Source: PALSA-693 sp963780345 | GTDB lineage: Bacteria; Actinomycetota; Acidimicrobiia; Acidimicrobiales; Palsa-688 | Direction of reading: 5' to 3' | DNA: 64,000 nt | NCBI GenBank assembly: GCA_963780345.1 | Contig: CAWABU010000004.1 | Location: 558,001-622,000, forward strand | Notes under the pieces: generated by a model | Database searches by the model: none | What the model was told of the DNA's origin: nothing | Seen by the model: only the letters and a program-made list of their open reading frames with translations | Made by a program: the position numbers and the translations under genes | Part shown: positions 35,834 through 44,631 of the stretch, piece after piece | How positions within the stretch are numbered: the stretch's first letter is position 1 | Layout: each line of letters begins with the position of its first letter

Positions 35834-36442
35834 GTGCGGGCCAGTCTCACGTCGGTCAGGGGCCGGGTCTTCGGACCTGGCCCTCGGCCGGCCCGTTCGC
35901 TCGGCATCGGGATATTCGCCGCCGCATGCATCGGCCTCCTGGCCTACGGGGCGGTGAGCCACTTCCCGTCCTCGTCGGCCGGTGGCCTGCCGTCGTGGCT
36001 GCCCAAGTCGACGCTACCGGTGAACCGAGTGGTCGCCGCCAGCGCGGCCCACCCCCAGCTGGCCGTCGAGGGCGACGCGGTCGAGGTGGACCTGTCCGGC
36101 GGCGAGGTCAGGGCCACCGCGGTCGGCCCCAACGTCCCCGAGGAGGGCGAGCAGCCCGTCCCGGCCACCAGTCCATGCACGTTCGTCGTCACGTTCACTG
36201 CAGCCGAAGGCGTGGTACCGCTCGCCGCGTCGGAGTTCTCCATCCTCGACGAACAGAGCCACTTGCACCATCCACATATCACGACCGCCTCAGGTGGCAC
36301 CGTCCCAAAGTCGGTCTCGCCCGGCCGGACCCTCAGTCTGCTCGTTTCGGATGTCCTGCCGACCGGCAACGGTCAAATCCGCTGGGCACCCCAGGGCTCG
36401 ACGCCGATCGTGGCATGGGATTTCGACGTGGAAATAGACTGA
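35834..36442 (+). CDS. membrane-anchored extracellular protein
   Basis: GTG 35834 lies two bases after the phosphoesterase stop, so the pair is translationally coupled; the longer frame upstream overlaps the previous gene. The 202-residue product has one membrane span near 25-45 (SLGIGIFAAACIGLLAYGAV) and a beta-rich outer domain (CTFVVTFTAAEGVVPLAASE, SILDEQSHLHHPHIT) with a His cluster. It may be a partner or chaperone of the secreted esterase. No family recognised with certainty. Confidence 0.7.
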   Translation: MRASLTSVRGRVFGPGPRPARSLGIGIFAAACIGLLAYGAVSHFPSSSAGGLPSWLPKSTLPVNRVVAASAAHPQLAVEGDAVEVDLSGGEVRATAVGPNVPEEGEQPVPATSPCTFVVTFTAAEGVVPLAASEFSILDEQSHLHHPHITTASGGTVPKSVSPGRTLSLLVSDVLPTGNGQIRWAPQGSTPIVAWDFDVEID

Positions 36443-36577
36443 CAGAAGCGGTCTCACCACCGCCGGAGTCCGGGCGCCGTCAGTAGCTCCAAGATGGGAG
36501 TAGCGACGTTCCTTCCAGCGTCCTTCGCTCGGGCCCGCTCGCATCGCAATGGGCCACCCCGGCCACCCTTTAACCGC

Positions 36578-37544
36578 CTACGGAGCCGGCGGGGGACCCA
36601 GACGGAGCACCTCTCCCGCCCGGAGCACCGACACCGGACCGTCCTCGCTCACCACGATGACCGTGGCCGTCGGATCGTCGTGGCTGTAGCGGACCCCTGA
36701 GGTGTGGCGGGTTCCGCCCAGGGCGTCGATCTCGGTTTCCGCGTAGGCGCTGGGCACCAGACGGACGCCGAGCTGGCGCAGCACGCCCTCGACGTCGAAC
36801 ACGGCGGCACCGTCGGTCTGAGCCAGCGCGTGGCGCATCGGGGCGAGATGAGCCGGTTTGCGGACGCGCAGCGGAGGTGGGACCGGGAGCCGCTCCTCCA
36901 CCGAAGGGCCGGGGGAGTCGTCGGGGCGGTAAACCAGCAAGGCCCCGATGCCCAGCGACCCCAGGTCGTGCACGGCCATGAGCAGCAGGGCCTCGAGCAC
37001 TTTGCGATCGCCCGCGTACGGTCCGGCCGACACGCTATCGATCCAGGACCGGACGGGCGGCTCGTAATGCCAGGTCAGCCCCTCCCAGCGCAGCACCCCG
37101 AAGGGACCGGCGATGCGGACCACGCCGGACGGGTGGCGCTGGACGATGGTGGCGTCCATCACGTCGGCCAGAATGGCCAGGTCTCGCTCTGAGCCGGCCG
37201 GGCGGTCGAAGAGCACCCACTCGCTTTTGGCGTCGTCCTCCCTGCGGAGCAGCCAGCTGGAGAGCCCGTTGATGAATCGCCGCGGACGCGGCCAAGGTCG
37301 GCTGGCGCAGGGGGGTGCGCGAGATCTGCAGATCGGTTCCCCCCGTCCAGGTGGCCGGATCCGACTTGGGCTCGAGGATGGTGCCACTGCTGGGCACCCG
37401 TCGCTCGTGCACGGTCGGTCTCAGGGCGTGGTCCACCTCTTCGAGCAGCATGGACCGGAAGGCCACGCTGCCGTCGGCGGGCAGACCGCTCTCCTCCAGC
37501 TCTTCGGCTAGTCGTTGCAGCCGTCGGGTCGCGGTCTGGACCAT
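36578..37544 (-). pseudogene. diadenylate-cyclase (DisA_N/DAC)-like protein, frameshifted
   Basis: Two frames make one protein of about 320 residues: 37544 to about 37285 (MVQTATRRLQRLAEELEESG to LRQPTLAAS) and about 37285 to 36578 (RRFINGLSSWLLRR onward). One base is missing near 37278-37292. The C-terminal part resembles a DAC domain: LGSLGIGALLVYRPDD, the DGA motif in AQTDGAAVFD and GTRHTSGVRYSHDDPTATVI, where the usual RHR reads RHT. DAC enzymes join two ATP into c-di-AMP. The N-terminal 180 residues are an unknown sensor-like part. Confidence 0.65.
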
Positions 37545-37608
37545 CACACCACCAACACTAGGTCTGGGCCCGCCCATTCGATACCTGCCGCTGCCTACTA
37601 CTTCGAGG

Positions 37609-38310
37609 TCATCGCGCCTCCACGTCGTACTCGTCGTGCCTGCGCCACCACTCATAGGGCGCCGTTTGGGGATAGCCCTCGGGCGAGTCCTCCCAGGTTT
37701 CTTGGCGACCGAGAAGCGACCGATCGAGAAAGCTCCACACGGGGCCCATCACCTCGAGTCCACGCCAGCTCGTGAAATAGGTGCGGTAGATCGCATCTCC
37801 ATCCCGGAAGAACGCGTTGAGCCCAAACATCTCGCCATCCTGGTAGGCATCCGGCTGTGGCTCGGCCGGTGAAAGCCCGAGGTCGACGCCATAGGTGCCA
37901 CCGCCCCACGAATACCAGGGGACCTCCCACCCCATGCGCGTCCGGTAGCGCTCGATCTTCTCGATCTCGGCGCGGGAGACGAGGGCGAAGCTCGTGTCGC
38001 GGGCGCGAAGATGGGCCAGGTGGGTGAGCTGGTCGACGACCATCGAACACCCATCGCAGCCTTCCTCCTGATTCGGTCCGAACATGAAGTTGTAGACGAA
38101 CAGTTGACGCCGCCCCTCGAACAGGCCCAGAAGGGTTGCCGGGCCGATCGGTCCCTGGAACTCGTACTCCTTCTCGACGCGCATCATCGGCTGGCGCCGG
38201 CGCTCCGCCGCGAGCACGTCGAGGTCTCTGGTTAACGCCTTCTCCTTCTCGAGGATCGTCTTGTTGGCTATCTGCCACTCCTCTTGCGAGACAATCTCAG
38301 GGAGATCCAT
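37609..38310 (-). CDS. DUF899 family thioredoxin-like protein
   Basis: Product of 233 residues matching the DUF899 pattern: EKALTRDLDVLAAERRRQPM, KEYEFQGPIGPATLLGLFEG, FNFMFGP-like FVYNFMFGPNQEEGCDGCSM with a CxxC, and a C-terminal WWRRHDEYDVEAR. The fold is thioredoxin-like; the CDGC pair may be redox active. Function of the family is not established. It lies upstream of the DAC-like gene on the same strand, 64 bases away. Confidence 0.9.
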   Translation of the reverse strand: MDLPEIVSQEEWQIANKTILEKEKALTRDLDVLAAERRRQPMMRVEKEYEFQGPIGPATLLGLFEGRRQLFVYNFMFGPNQEEGCDGCSMVVDQLTHLAHLRARDTSFALVSRAEIEKIERYRTRMGWEVPWYSWGGGTYGVDLGLSPAEPQPDAYQDGEMFGLNAFFRDGDAIYRTYFTSWRGLEVMGPVWSFLDRSLLGRQETWEDSPEGYPQTAPYEWWRRHDEYDVEAR

Positions 38311-38682
38311 TGTCTGCCTCCATCCAGGCGCCAGGTCATTGTCGATTATCGCCAGTTGACGTTACAAGTTACGGGCCAGGGGATCGGCCAGCGATCTCCA
38401 GGCAAAATACGCCGGCACACGATCAGCGCCCAGATGGCCAGATATCCATAAATAAGATCGGCGTCGCGACGGGGGCGCCTGCAGTATTGGCACCAAAGTG
38501 CTCACGAGGAGTCGGTTGCTCTCCATGGCGCGGATATCAAATCGGGCGCTTGTCCGACCTGATCCGCCCGCAATTGAGTCTGGGAGCGGTCGAGGCACCG
38601 ATGCCCGATGATCGGAATCGGGGGTGGTCGTAGCACCATCGGCCACTACCGAATTCGACCGGCAGTGCTCGACACTGCAGTC
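38311..38682. other. intergenic region with shared upstream motif
   Basis: No convincing gene. It contains the divergent promoters of the DUF899 gene and the secreted repeat protein. At 38630-38645, GTAGCACCATCGGCCA matches the right half of the palindrome at 42351-42376 (14 of 16 bases), upstream of the paralogous secreted protein. Confidence 0.45.
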
Positions 38683-39372
38683 ATGAGCAATCACAGGCAA
38701 CTGAAGTTCCTGCAACGACCGCTGACCGCCGCCGCCATCGGGGTGCTGGCGGTCCCAGCCCTCGGCGGCGTCGCCTACGCGGCGGCCAACTCGGTGAACG
38801 ACAACCCCAAGCCCCAGATCGTGATTCCAGCGAGCCTGAGCCGTTCCTCCGCGAACGCGGTGTCGCACGATGTCGGTGATGACCGAGCCCTTCGAATTTC
38901 CACGGTGAGACCAGCACCGCGACCGTCCGACGACAACCCCGCCACCCACGACATCGGCGACAACCAGGCCCGGCGAGGCCCGACCACGACAGCAGCGCGA
39001 TCGTCCGACGACAACCCCGCCACCCACGACATCGGCGACAACCAGGCCCGGCGAGGCCCGACCACGACAGCAGCGCGACCGTCCGACGACAACCCCGCCA
39101 CCCACGACATCGGCGACAACCAGGCCCGGCGAGGCCCGACCACGACCACACCGCGGGCGAGCGACGACGGCCCAGCACACGACGTCGCCGACGAACAGGG
39201 CTTGGACAACCCGGCCACCCATGACGTCGGTGATGACCACGGTGGACGGGCGCAGGCCCCGCCGGCGAGCTCCGGAGGTGCTAGCGATCAACACCAGGCC
39301 AGCAGCTCGGGAAGCGGTGCCGACAATTCCGGTCGCCATGGCGGACGCGACGACACGCCATCTCACCACTAG
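38683..39372 (+). CDS. secreted Asp/His-rich repeat protein
   Basis: Product of 229 residues from ATG 38683 (no clear Shine-Dalgarno). Signal peptide QRPLTAAAIGVLAVPALGGV, then NSVNDNPKPQIVIPAS and a low-complexity part made of 26-residue repeats beginning SDDNPATHDIGDNQARRGPT, three near-identical and further degenerate copies. The HD and DD pairs could bind metal ions. A diverged paralogue at 42448 shares the signal peptide and the NxPxPQIVIP segment. A two-component system lies between them. Confidence 0.75.
   Translation: MSNHRQLKFLQRPLTAAAIGVLAVPALGGVAYAAANSVNDNPKPQIVIPASLSRSSANAVSHDVGDDRALRISTVRPAPRPSDDNPATHDIGDNQARRGPTTTAARSSDDNPATHDIGDNQARRGPTTTAARPSDDNPATHDIGDNQARRGPTTTTPRASDDGPAHDVADEQGLDNPATHDVGDDHGGRAQAPPASSGGASDQHQASSSGSGADNSGRHGGRDDTPSHH
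38926..39159 (+). repeat. 78-bp coding tandem repeat, three copies
   Basis: Units start at 38926, 39004 and 39082, each with TCCGACGACAACCCCGCC. Copies are nearly identical at the DNA level, including silent positions, which points to recent duplication. A degenerate unit follows at about 39160. Confidence 0.85.
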
Positions 39373-39394
39373 TCGCCCGACGGCCCGATAGCGC

Positions 39395-39424
39395 GCCTCG
39401 CCAGGCCCCACCTCCTGGCGGGGC
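39395..39424. terminator. bidirectional hairpin terminator
   Basis: GCCTCGCCAGG and CCTGGCGGGGC pair (10 of 11, the odd one a G:U) across 8 bases, between the convergent secreted-repeat and response-regulator genes. Confidence 0.55.
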
Positions 39425-39434
39425 GCAGGTCGCG

Positions 39435-40055
39435 TCAGGTCTGCAGGTGTTCCTTTCCCCACAGGGCCGCCTGGGTGCGGTCAGTGACGCCGAGTTGCTG
39501 GAAGATGCTCGTGAGATGCGCCTTGACAGTGCGCTCGGTGATCCCCAGGCGACGAGCGATGTGCTTGTTGGCGAGGCCGGCGACCAGGAGCTCGAGCACC
39601 TCGCGTTCCCGAGGGCTGAGGTCGTCAACTCGTCGAGGTTGGCGTTGCGCATCGAGCAAGACCCGAGCCGCCTTCGGGTCGAGCGGGGCGCCGCCTTCCA
39701 GAACGGTGCGAACGGCGGCGACGATCTCGTCGGGACTGGCGTCCTTGAACAAGTAGCCGACTGCGCCGGCGCCCAGCGCGTCAAGGATGCGCCGCTGATC
39801 ACCGAACGAGGTCAGCACCACCACCTTGACCTCTGGCTGGGTCGCCGTAAGGGAGCGGGTGGCCTCGACACCGTCCACGCCGGGCATTGACAGGTCCATC
39901 AGCACCACATCGGGATGCTCACGTTCGGCCAGGGTCACGGCCGCCGCGCCGTCGGCGGCGGTGCCGACCACTCGAATGTCGTCGGGACGGTTCAGGATCC
40001 GTTCCAGACCGTCGCGGACGACGGCGTGGTCATCCACGACCAGGACCCGGATCAC
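39435..40055 (-). CDS. NarL/LuxR family response regulator
   Basis: Product of 206 residues. Receiver domain: VVDDHAVVRDG, phospho-acceptor in DVVLMDLSMPGVD, conserved Lys in YLFKDASP. C-terminal LuxR helix-turn-helix: LSPREREVLELLVAGLANKH, then TERTVKAHLTSIFQQLG. Its GTG start overlaps the kinase stop (GTGA), so both are made together. Likely targets are the flanking secreted-protein genes, but that is inference. Confidence 0.93.
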   Translation of the reverse strand: MIRVLVVDDHAVVRDGLERILNRPDDIRVVGTAADGAAAVTLAEREHPDVVLMDLSMPGVDGVEATRSLTATQPEVKVVVLTSFGDQRRILDALGAGAVGYLFKDASPDEIVAAVRTVLEGGAPLDPKAARVLLDAQRQPRRVDDLSPREREVLELLVAGLANKHIARRLGITERTVKAHLTSIFQQLGVTDRTQAALWGKEHLQT

Positions 40056-41365
40056 GGGATCGGTACCTCCACTCTCAGGGTCGTACCCGAACCGGGCGAC
40101 GAGTCGATCGCGACGGTACCGCCAGCGTCCCTGACGAGACCGTCCAGTCCCCGCAGGCCGAGGTGGCCGTCCGCTGCCTTGACGTCGAGGATCGCGGGGT
40201 CGAACCCGACCCCGTTATCGACGACCTCGACCCACGCCCTGCCTTTCCGCTGACCCGCCGTGACCAGAGCAGAGCTGGCCTGGGCGTGGTACTGGACGTT
40301 CCGCAGCCCCTCGCGGGCCGCCCGGTAGAGGAGCGCCGACGCCGGCGCACTCAACCCCTTGGCGATATCGCGAGTCTGCAGGGAGACGCTCAGGTCGTCT
40401 CCGGCGCTGTCCTGGACCAGATCCGCCAGGGCGGCGGCCAGGCCCGCGTCGGCCAGATCGGGCGGGTAGATCTCGACCAGCGTGGACCGCAGCGAGCTGA
40501 TGCTTTGCCGTAGCGACCCTGCCGCATCCGTCATGACCGCACGGCCGAACTGGCGGTCGGGATCGTCGGCCGCCGCGGCCAGTTGCAGGGCCACCCCGGC
40601 GAGGTCTTGCACGACGCCGTCGTGTAGGTCGCTGGCGATGCGGCGCCGTTCGACGTCGGAGGCCTCAAGCGAACGGCGCAGCAGTAGCTCTCGCTCCTGT
40701 TGACGCTGGCGCAGCCGCCGAGCCAGCGACCACGCCAGAGGGATCTGCACCAGCGCCAGCACGACCAACGCCCCGACCGTGACCGGAGCGAAGCTGGACC
40801 AGATCCGCCGACCCGAGGCCGACACGGCGGCGTAGCGGAAGTACGCCTCGAACAGCAGGCGGCTGCCGTCCGGGGCACGCACCGGGAGATAGACCTCCAG
40901 CAACTTGCCGTAGGTCCGTTCGTAGCGGTTCTCCGGCTGGGAGAGGTCGCTCACCGCAGCATTGATCAAACCGCTGCGTAGAGACTCGATGTTCTCGGCG
41001 TCCAGCTGGTATCGGCTGCCGATGAGGCGGGGCTGGTCCGAGTAGACGATGGTCCCGTCCGCCCTCCAGATCTTTACCCGGACCAGCGACTGGTCGAGCA
41101 CCCCGTGGCGAACCACGTGATCCACCGCGCGCACCGACGCCGGATCACCCTTGACCAACCCGATCGAGACATTTGGCTCTACGGCCCCCTGAGCCTTGAC
41201 CAGCGCGGTCGTGCGGGCGTCACTGATGGCCTCGCGCTGGCCGACACGGCGACTCGCGGTTGCCGTCGCCAACCCCACGATGACCACCGCGGCGAGTCCC
41301 AGCAGCGCAAACTGCAGCACCGGACCAGCAACAGTCCAACGGGTCCCGCCATCGCGGCCTTTCAC
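40052..41365 (-). CDS. sensor histidine kinase (HisKA_3)
   Basis: Start GTG 41365, which overlaps the stop of the small upstream ORF; the open frame continues to 41590 but that part is Arg-rich and unlikely. The 437-residue kinase has an N-terminal span (VLQFALLGLAAVVIVGLATA), an extracellular sensor domain of about 150 residues, a second span (TVGALVVLALVQIPLAWSLA), the phospho-acceptor RRRIASDLHDGVVQDLAG, and HATPase boxes (N in GLRNVQYHAQ, DNGVGFD, HLGLRGLDGL). Pairs with the response regulator downstream. Confidence 0.92.
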   Translation of the reverse strand: MKGRDGGTRWTVAGPVLQFALLGLAAVVIVGLATATASRRVGQREAISDARTTALVKAQGAVEPNVSIGLVKGDPASVRAVDHVVRHGVLDQSLVRVKIWRADGTIVYSDQPRLIGSRYQLDAENIESLRSGLINAAVSDLSQPENRYERTYGKLLEVYLPVRAPDGSRLLFEAYFRYAAVSASGRRIWSSFAPVTVGALVVLALVQIPLAWSLARRLRQRQQERELLLRRSLEASDVERRRIASDLHDGVVQDLAGVALQLAAAADDPDRQFGRAVMTDAAGSLRQSISSLRSTLVEIYPPDLADAGLAAALADLVQDSAGDDLSVSLQTRDIAKGLSAPASALLYRAAREGLRNVQYHAQASSALVTAGQRKGRAWVEVVDNGVGFDPAILDVKAADGHLGLRGLDGLVRDAGGTVAIDSSPGSGTTLRVEVPIP

Positions 41366-41652
41366 GGTCTCACCACAGGGAAAGCCACTGGTCCTTCGTT
41401 GACCGCGGCACCTGCATGACTGACGTGACCGGTGACCTTGCGAATGGTGGCGAGGGGCACGAAGCGGAGCGGCGGCGGGTCGCTGACCACCGCCAGGCCG
41501 GCGACGGCCCACAAGGCCAGAGTGGATCCGACCCCTCCCGTGGCAGCGAAGGCCACGGGCGCCCGGAAGGCGGCCCCCGCACCGACCCACACCTGGCCCG
41601 GCCGCCCCCTGGTGGCCAGGACCGGGCTCGCGAACATGGTCTTATCGGGCAT
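41362..41652 (-). CDS. small protein translationally coupled to the kinase
   Basis: A 96-codon ORF from ATG 41652 (MPDKTMFASPVLATRGRPGQ) whose TGA overlaps the kinase GTG. Around residues 35-55 it has a hydrophobic Gly/Ala stretch (FAATGGVGSTLALWAVAGLA) that could be a membrane span. Amino-acid make-up is ordinary, unlike the rest of this long open frame, which is antisense to another gene. No Shine-Dalgarno is obvious and the N-terminus is uncertain. Possibly an accessory of the sensor kinase. Confidence 0.45.
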   Translation of the reverse strand: MPDKTMFASPVLATRGRPGQVWVGAGAAFRAPVAFAATGGVGSTLALWAVAGLAVVSDPPPLRFVPLATIRKVTGHVSHAGAAVNEGPVAFPVVRP

Positions 41653-42350
41653 GGCGAGAACGATGTGGGGATCCACCCGACAGAACCTCCGTACCGGGCG
41701 GCAGACCCTGCTCCGTCCCGGCCAGTGACAAATCGCACACGAACGGAAGGTCTGGCCCACCTGCTTGGAGCAGGCCCGGCGACCGGGCGTTGATGGCGCC
41801 AGTGTGTCGATCAACCGGTAGCGGGTTACTCCCCAACCAAGACTCATTCTAGCCCGCCAGTGCGAGTTAGCGGCACCAAAACGGCGGCTTGAGATCTCGC
41901 TGGCGTCTCGGCCGGGTGGCGGTGGCGTGTCCGGACGAGCCGCTTCGCTCCACCCGCGCCGGCTGGTCGAGCTCCGCTCACCGTTAAGGTACGCCGAACA
42001 GGGTGGGAAGAGATTTCCGGCCGCTTGGTCCGGGCCTGGCCGTCCTTCGCATTGGTGCAATCGACGCTCGTCTCGGACCGGGAGATGGTCTCGCACCCCA
42101 TGCGGGCTGCCCGTAGCTCGCAACGACGGCTTCATCTCCAGCAACGCCCGGGATAGGGGTATAGCGGGTTGGCCTTGGATGCCGTAGGCCAGGTTGAGCT
42201 CCAGGCCGGCCGGGGGGTCGGTGGGCAGGAGGGTGCGATCGTCGTCCCACCTGGGGACCAACCACAGCTGTTCATTGGTGCCAGCACCCGCTCCGGCCTT
42301 TACCCGGCCACTGGCCCTGGGGTTTCTGATAGTTACCGGCCCCGCGAGAC
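41653..42350. other. 700 bp without a confident gene
   Basis: Frames on both strands are long because of GC content but have Arg/Pro-rich translations. A minus-strand stretch at about 42165-42290 reads NEQLWLVPRWDDDRTLLPTD followed by PPAGLELNLAYGIQGQPAIP, which looks protein-like and could be a remnant of a lost gene; no family recognised. Confidence 0.35.
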
Positions 42351-42376
42351 GGTCGATGGTGCTAGCACCATCGACC
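42351..42376. promoter_or_regulatory. 26-bp perfect palindrome upstream of secreted protein
   Basis: GGTCGATGGTGCT is followed directly by its exact reverse complement. It lies 71 bases before the ATG at 42448. Its right half recurs upstream of the paralogue at 38630-38645. Candidate operator for the neighbouring LuxR-type response regulator or another regulator. Confidence 0.6.
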
Positions 42377-42447
42377 AATAGAGATACGCGCCCACCGACC
42401 CCGATACTGGTCTCACAAACCGCACCAGCACCGCAGGAGTTGTCCTC

Positions 42448-42969
42448 ATGCACAAGCGACTGGTCGCCATCGCATTGGAGGTCGTGGCGATTCCGGCTCT
42501 CGGCATTGCGGCCTACGGGATGGCCCATTCCGTGAGCGACAGCCCCAGGCCCCAGGTCATTCTCCCCACCAGTTCCTCGACCACGACTGCGGCTCCTCAC
42601 CGGGCAGCCGAGGACCACCGCCCGCACAGTTCCACAGCCGCGACAGTGCCCGGCCACGACACCGGCGATACCCATGACATCCACGCCGGGCCAACGGCAA
42701 CGGTGGCCGGCCACGACCACGGCGTCGACTCCCCGACCACGGCGACGGTACCCGGCCACGACACTGGGGACGACCATGGGGTCGACCCGTCCACCACTGC
42801 CCCTGCCCCTGCCATCCCCCATGACCATGGCGGGCCCGCGACGACCGCCTCCACCCAGGTGAACCCTCCAATGGCGCCTTCTCCAGGGGCGCCGACGGTG
42901 ACCGTCGCCGACCACGGGAGCGGCGGCTCAAGCGGAAGCGGATCCCCCGACGGGCCCGGCCAGCACTGA
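42448..42969 (+). CDS. secreted His/Asp-rich protein, paralogue of 38683
   Basis: Product of 173 residues; ATG 42448 follows AGGAG at 42435-42439. Signal peptide (MHKRLVAIALEVVAIPALGI), then HSVSDSPRPQVILPTS, aligned with the paralogue, and a Thr/Pro/His-rich part with repeated GHDTGDDHG and GHDHGVD motifs. Clusters of His and Asp suggest binding of divalent metal such as Ni, Zn or Cu in the cell envelope; that is inference. Confidence 0.7.
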   Translation: MHKRLVAIALEVVAIPALGIAAYGMAHSVSDSPRPQVILPTSSSTTTAAPHRAAEDHRPHSSTAATVPGHDTGDTHDIHAGPTATVAGHDHGVDSPTTATVPGHDTGDDHGVDPSTTAPAPAIPHDHGGPATTASTQVNPPMAPSPGAPTVTVADHGSGGSSGSGSPDGPGQH

Positions 42970-43022
42970 GCCCTCCTCACGCCTGCTCCCCCGCGGCCGG
43001 TCGGTCACATCCAGTCTGACTG

Positions 43023-43103
43023 CCCGCCACTTCTGGTAAAACCCGCCACTTTTGGAGGCTGAAGTACATCAGATGTACTCCAGGCGTCAAAGGTGGGCGG
43101 GAA
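43023..43103. repeat. hairpin with directly repeated arm
   Basis: CCCGCCACTTCTGG and CCCGCCACTTTTGG are direct repeats 19 bp apart (43023 and 43042). AGTACAT (43063-43069) and ATGTACT (43073-43079) form a tight inverted repeat, and the flanks extend it as an imperfect stem to about 43103. It looks like the end of a lost mobile element or a structured repeat. Confidence 0.45.
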
Positions 43104-43147
43104 GGGTCCGAGAATGGCCCTACCCCGTGTTCTCGGCCCACTAGCCG

Positions 43148-43470
43148 TTACGGGTGGAGCCGGTGGGTGGCTTGGGCTGCGAGTTGGGTTTGTTGAAACG
43201 TGGATGAGGTGTGCTTTGACGGTCGCTGTGGAGATGAAGAGTCGGTCGGCTATCTGGGGGTTGGTGAGGCCCTCGACCAGTAGGTCCACCGCGGCGGTTT
43301 CGCTGGGGGTGAGGCGGCCCAGCCGGTACTGGGGCGGCGGCGCTGTCCTCGCGCCCGTGTCGCGTACGACACGGCCTCGTCGTCATTGAGGGAGTGGCCG
43401 TCGGCCCACGCCTCGGTCAACACGATCCCCCTCACCTGCGATGAGGTGACTCGTAGAACCCGATGTCGCA
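43148..43470 (-). pseudogene. LuxR-type regulator C-terminal remnant
   Basis: Recognisable pieces in order: GIVLTEAWADGHSLNDDEAV then SYATRARGQRRRPSTGWAA, a frameshift, LTPSETAAVDLLVEGLTNPQ then IADRLFISTATVKAHLIHV, and after a small internal deletion QLAAQATHRLHP-stop at 43148. The HTH is therefore broken by at least one frameshift and one deletion, and the N-terminal part of the protein is missing upstream. Confidence 0.65.
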
Positions 43471-43648
43471 GCCAACCAGTGCCAGCCAGGTCCTCCGGTA
43501 ACCGGCGGGTAGGTTCGACGTGGGCTTCGCAACGTCGCCTCGCTCTCACGCGGGCCGGCGGCACCGGGTCAGCAAGCGCGATGAGTTCGGACTGCGTCCA
43601 CCGTCTGATAACCAGACCGATCAGCGTTCTTGAAGCGAGGAAACACCA

Positions 43649-44306
43649 ATGGCGACCGTCACGTCCAGTATGTTCATGGCCCTCGACGGGGTCGTCGACC
43701 CGATGGTCGGTTCCTGGCACTTCCCGTACTTCAACGACGAGATGGGCAAAGCCGTCGAAGGAACCCACGACGCGGATGTGATGCTCTTCGGCCGGGTCAC
43801 CTATGACAGTTTCGCCGGCGCTTGGCCCGCCCGGGAGGCAGCCGGCGAAGCGGACGCGGCCATGGCCAAGCACCTGGGCGACATGCGCAAGATCGTCGCC
43901 TCGCGGCGGCCCCTCCAGCTCGCTTGGCGCAACTCCGAGCAACTGGAGGGCGATCTCATCGCAGAGGTGACTCGCCTCAAGGCCGACCCCTCGATCGGGC
44001 GAATCGCGCTGAGCGGATCGGTCTCGGTGGTACGTCAACTGCTAGCGGCACGGCTACTCGACGAGCTGCATCTCTTCGTCCATCCGGTGCTCGCCGGTAC
44101 GGGAATGCGTCTTTTCGAGGGAGACAGCTCGCAGATACCACTCCGCCTGCTTTCCTCCCGGCCGTTTGGCTACGGGCGTGGTCTACCTGGTCTACGGGCC
44201 GGACCCTGACCCGCCCACGGGCGGATACGAGCAGGCGAAGCAGAACCTGCTTGATGACCAGGGGCCCCCGCCGCAGCGACATGATGTGTCTCGCCGTACG
44301 TCTTAA
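43649..44306 (+). pseudogene. dihydrofolate-reductase-like (RibD C-terminal) protein, frameshifted
   Basis: ATG 43649 starts MATVTSSMFMALDGVVDPMV with the family layout (DADVMLFGRVTYDSFAGAWP, GSVSVVRQLLAARLLDELHL). Near the end the frame reads SSRPFGYGRGLPG-; deleting one base at about 44171 restores FGTGVVYLVYGPDPDPPTGG, the usual C-terminus, and continues to a stop at 44306. The family reduces pteridine or flavin-like substrates. Only the last strand is affected, so a partly active product is possible. Confidence 0.75.
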
Positions 44307-44619
44307 CGGTTGTTCCCACTTTGCGGTCGAATGGCGGGCTAGAGGTGGCAAGCAACCCGGAGGTCCTCTAGCCGGGTGAGCTCGCGGAGGTCACGGCGGC
44401 GTTGCGACAGCCGGCCCGAAGCCCGCCACTCGCGCCCCCGTGCTGCCACACCTGGGAAGGCTGCACAGGTGTGATCCGGGAACGGCCACCAAGAGAGCGC
44501 ACTTCACGTTGTTTCGCGCCTCAACCGTCTGGCCGCAGGTCCCGCGACCCAGCGTTCCTCACTGGGCCGCGACCAAGCCGACCGAGCGTTATCTAGTTGA
44601 CGCTTGATAAAGTATCTGC
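44307..44619. other. intergenic region with possible ArsR half-sites
   Basis: No gene seen in this stretch. At its right end CTTGATAAAG (44603-44612) and CTTGAATAAAG (44619-44629) are direct repeats just before the ArsR-type gene and may be its binding site. Confidence 0.35.
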
Positions 44620-44631
44620 TTGAATAAAGAC

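Noticed and set aside
38926..39159. CRISPR array
   Set aside because: The 78-bp units are contiguous tandem repeats with no unique spacers and they encode protein.
41362..42915. 517-codon minus-strand frame across the upstream gap and antisense to the secreted protein
   Set aside because: Arg/Gly/His-rich translation antisense to a gene with signal peptide and repeats; only the last 96 codons, coupled to the kinase, look real.
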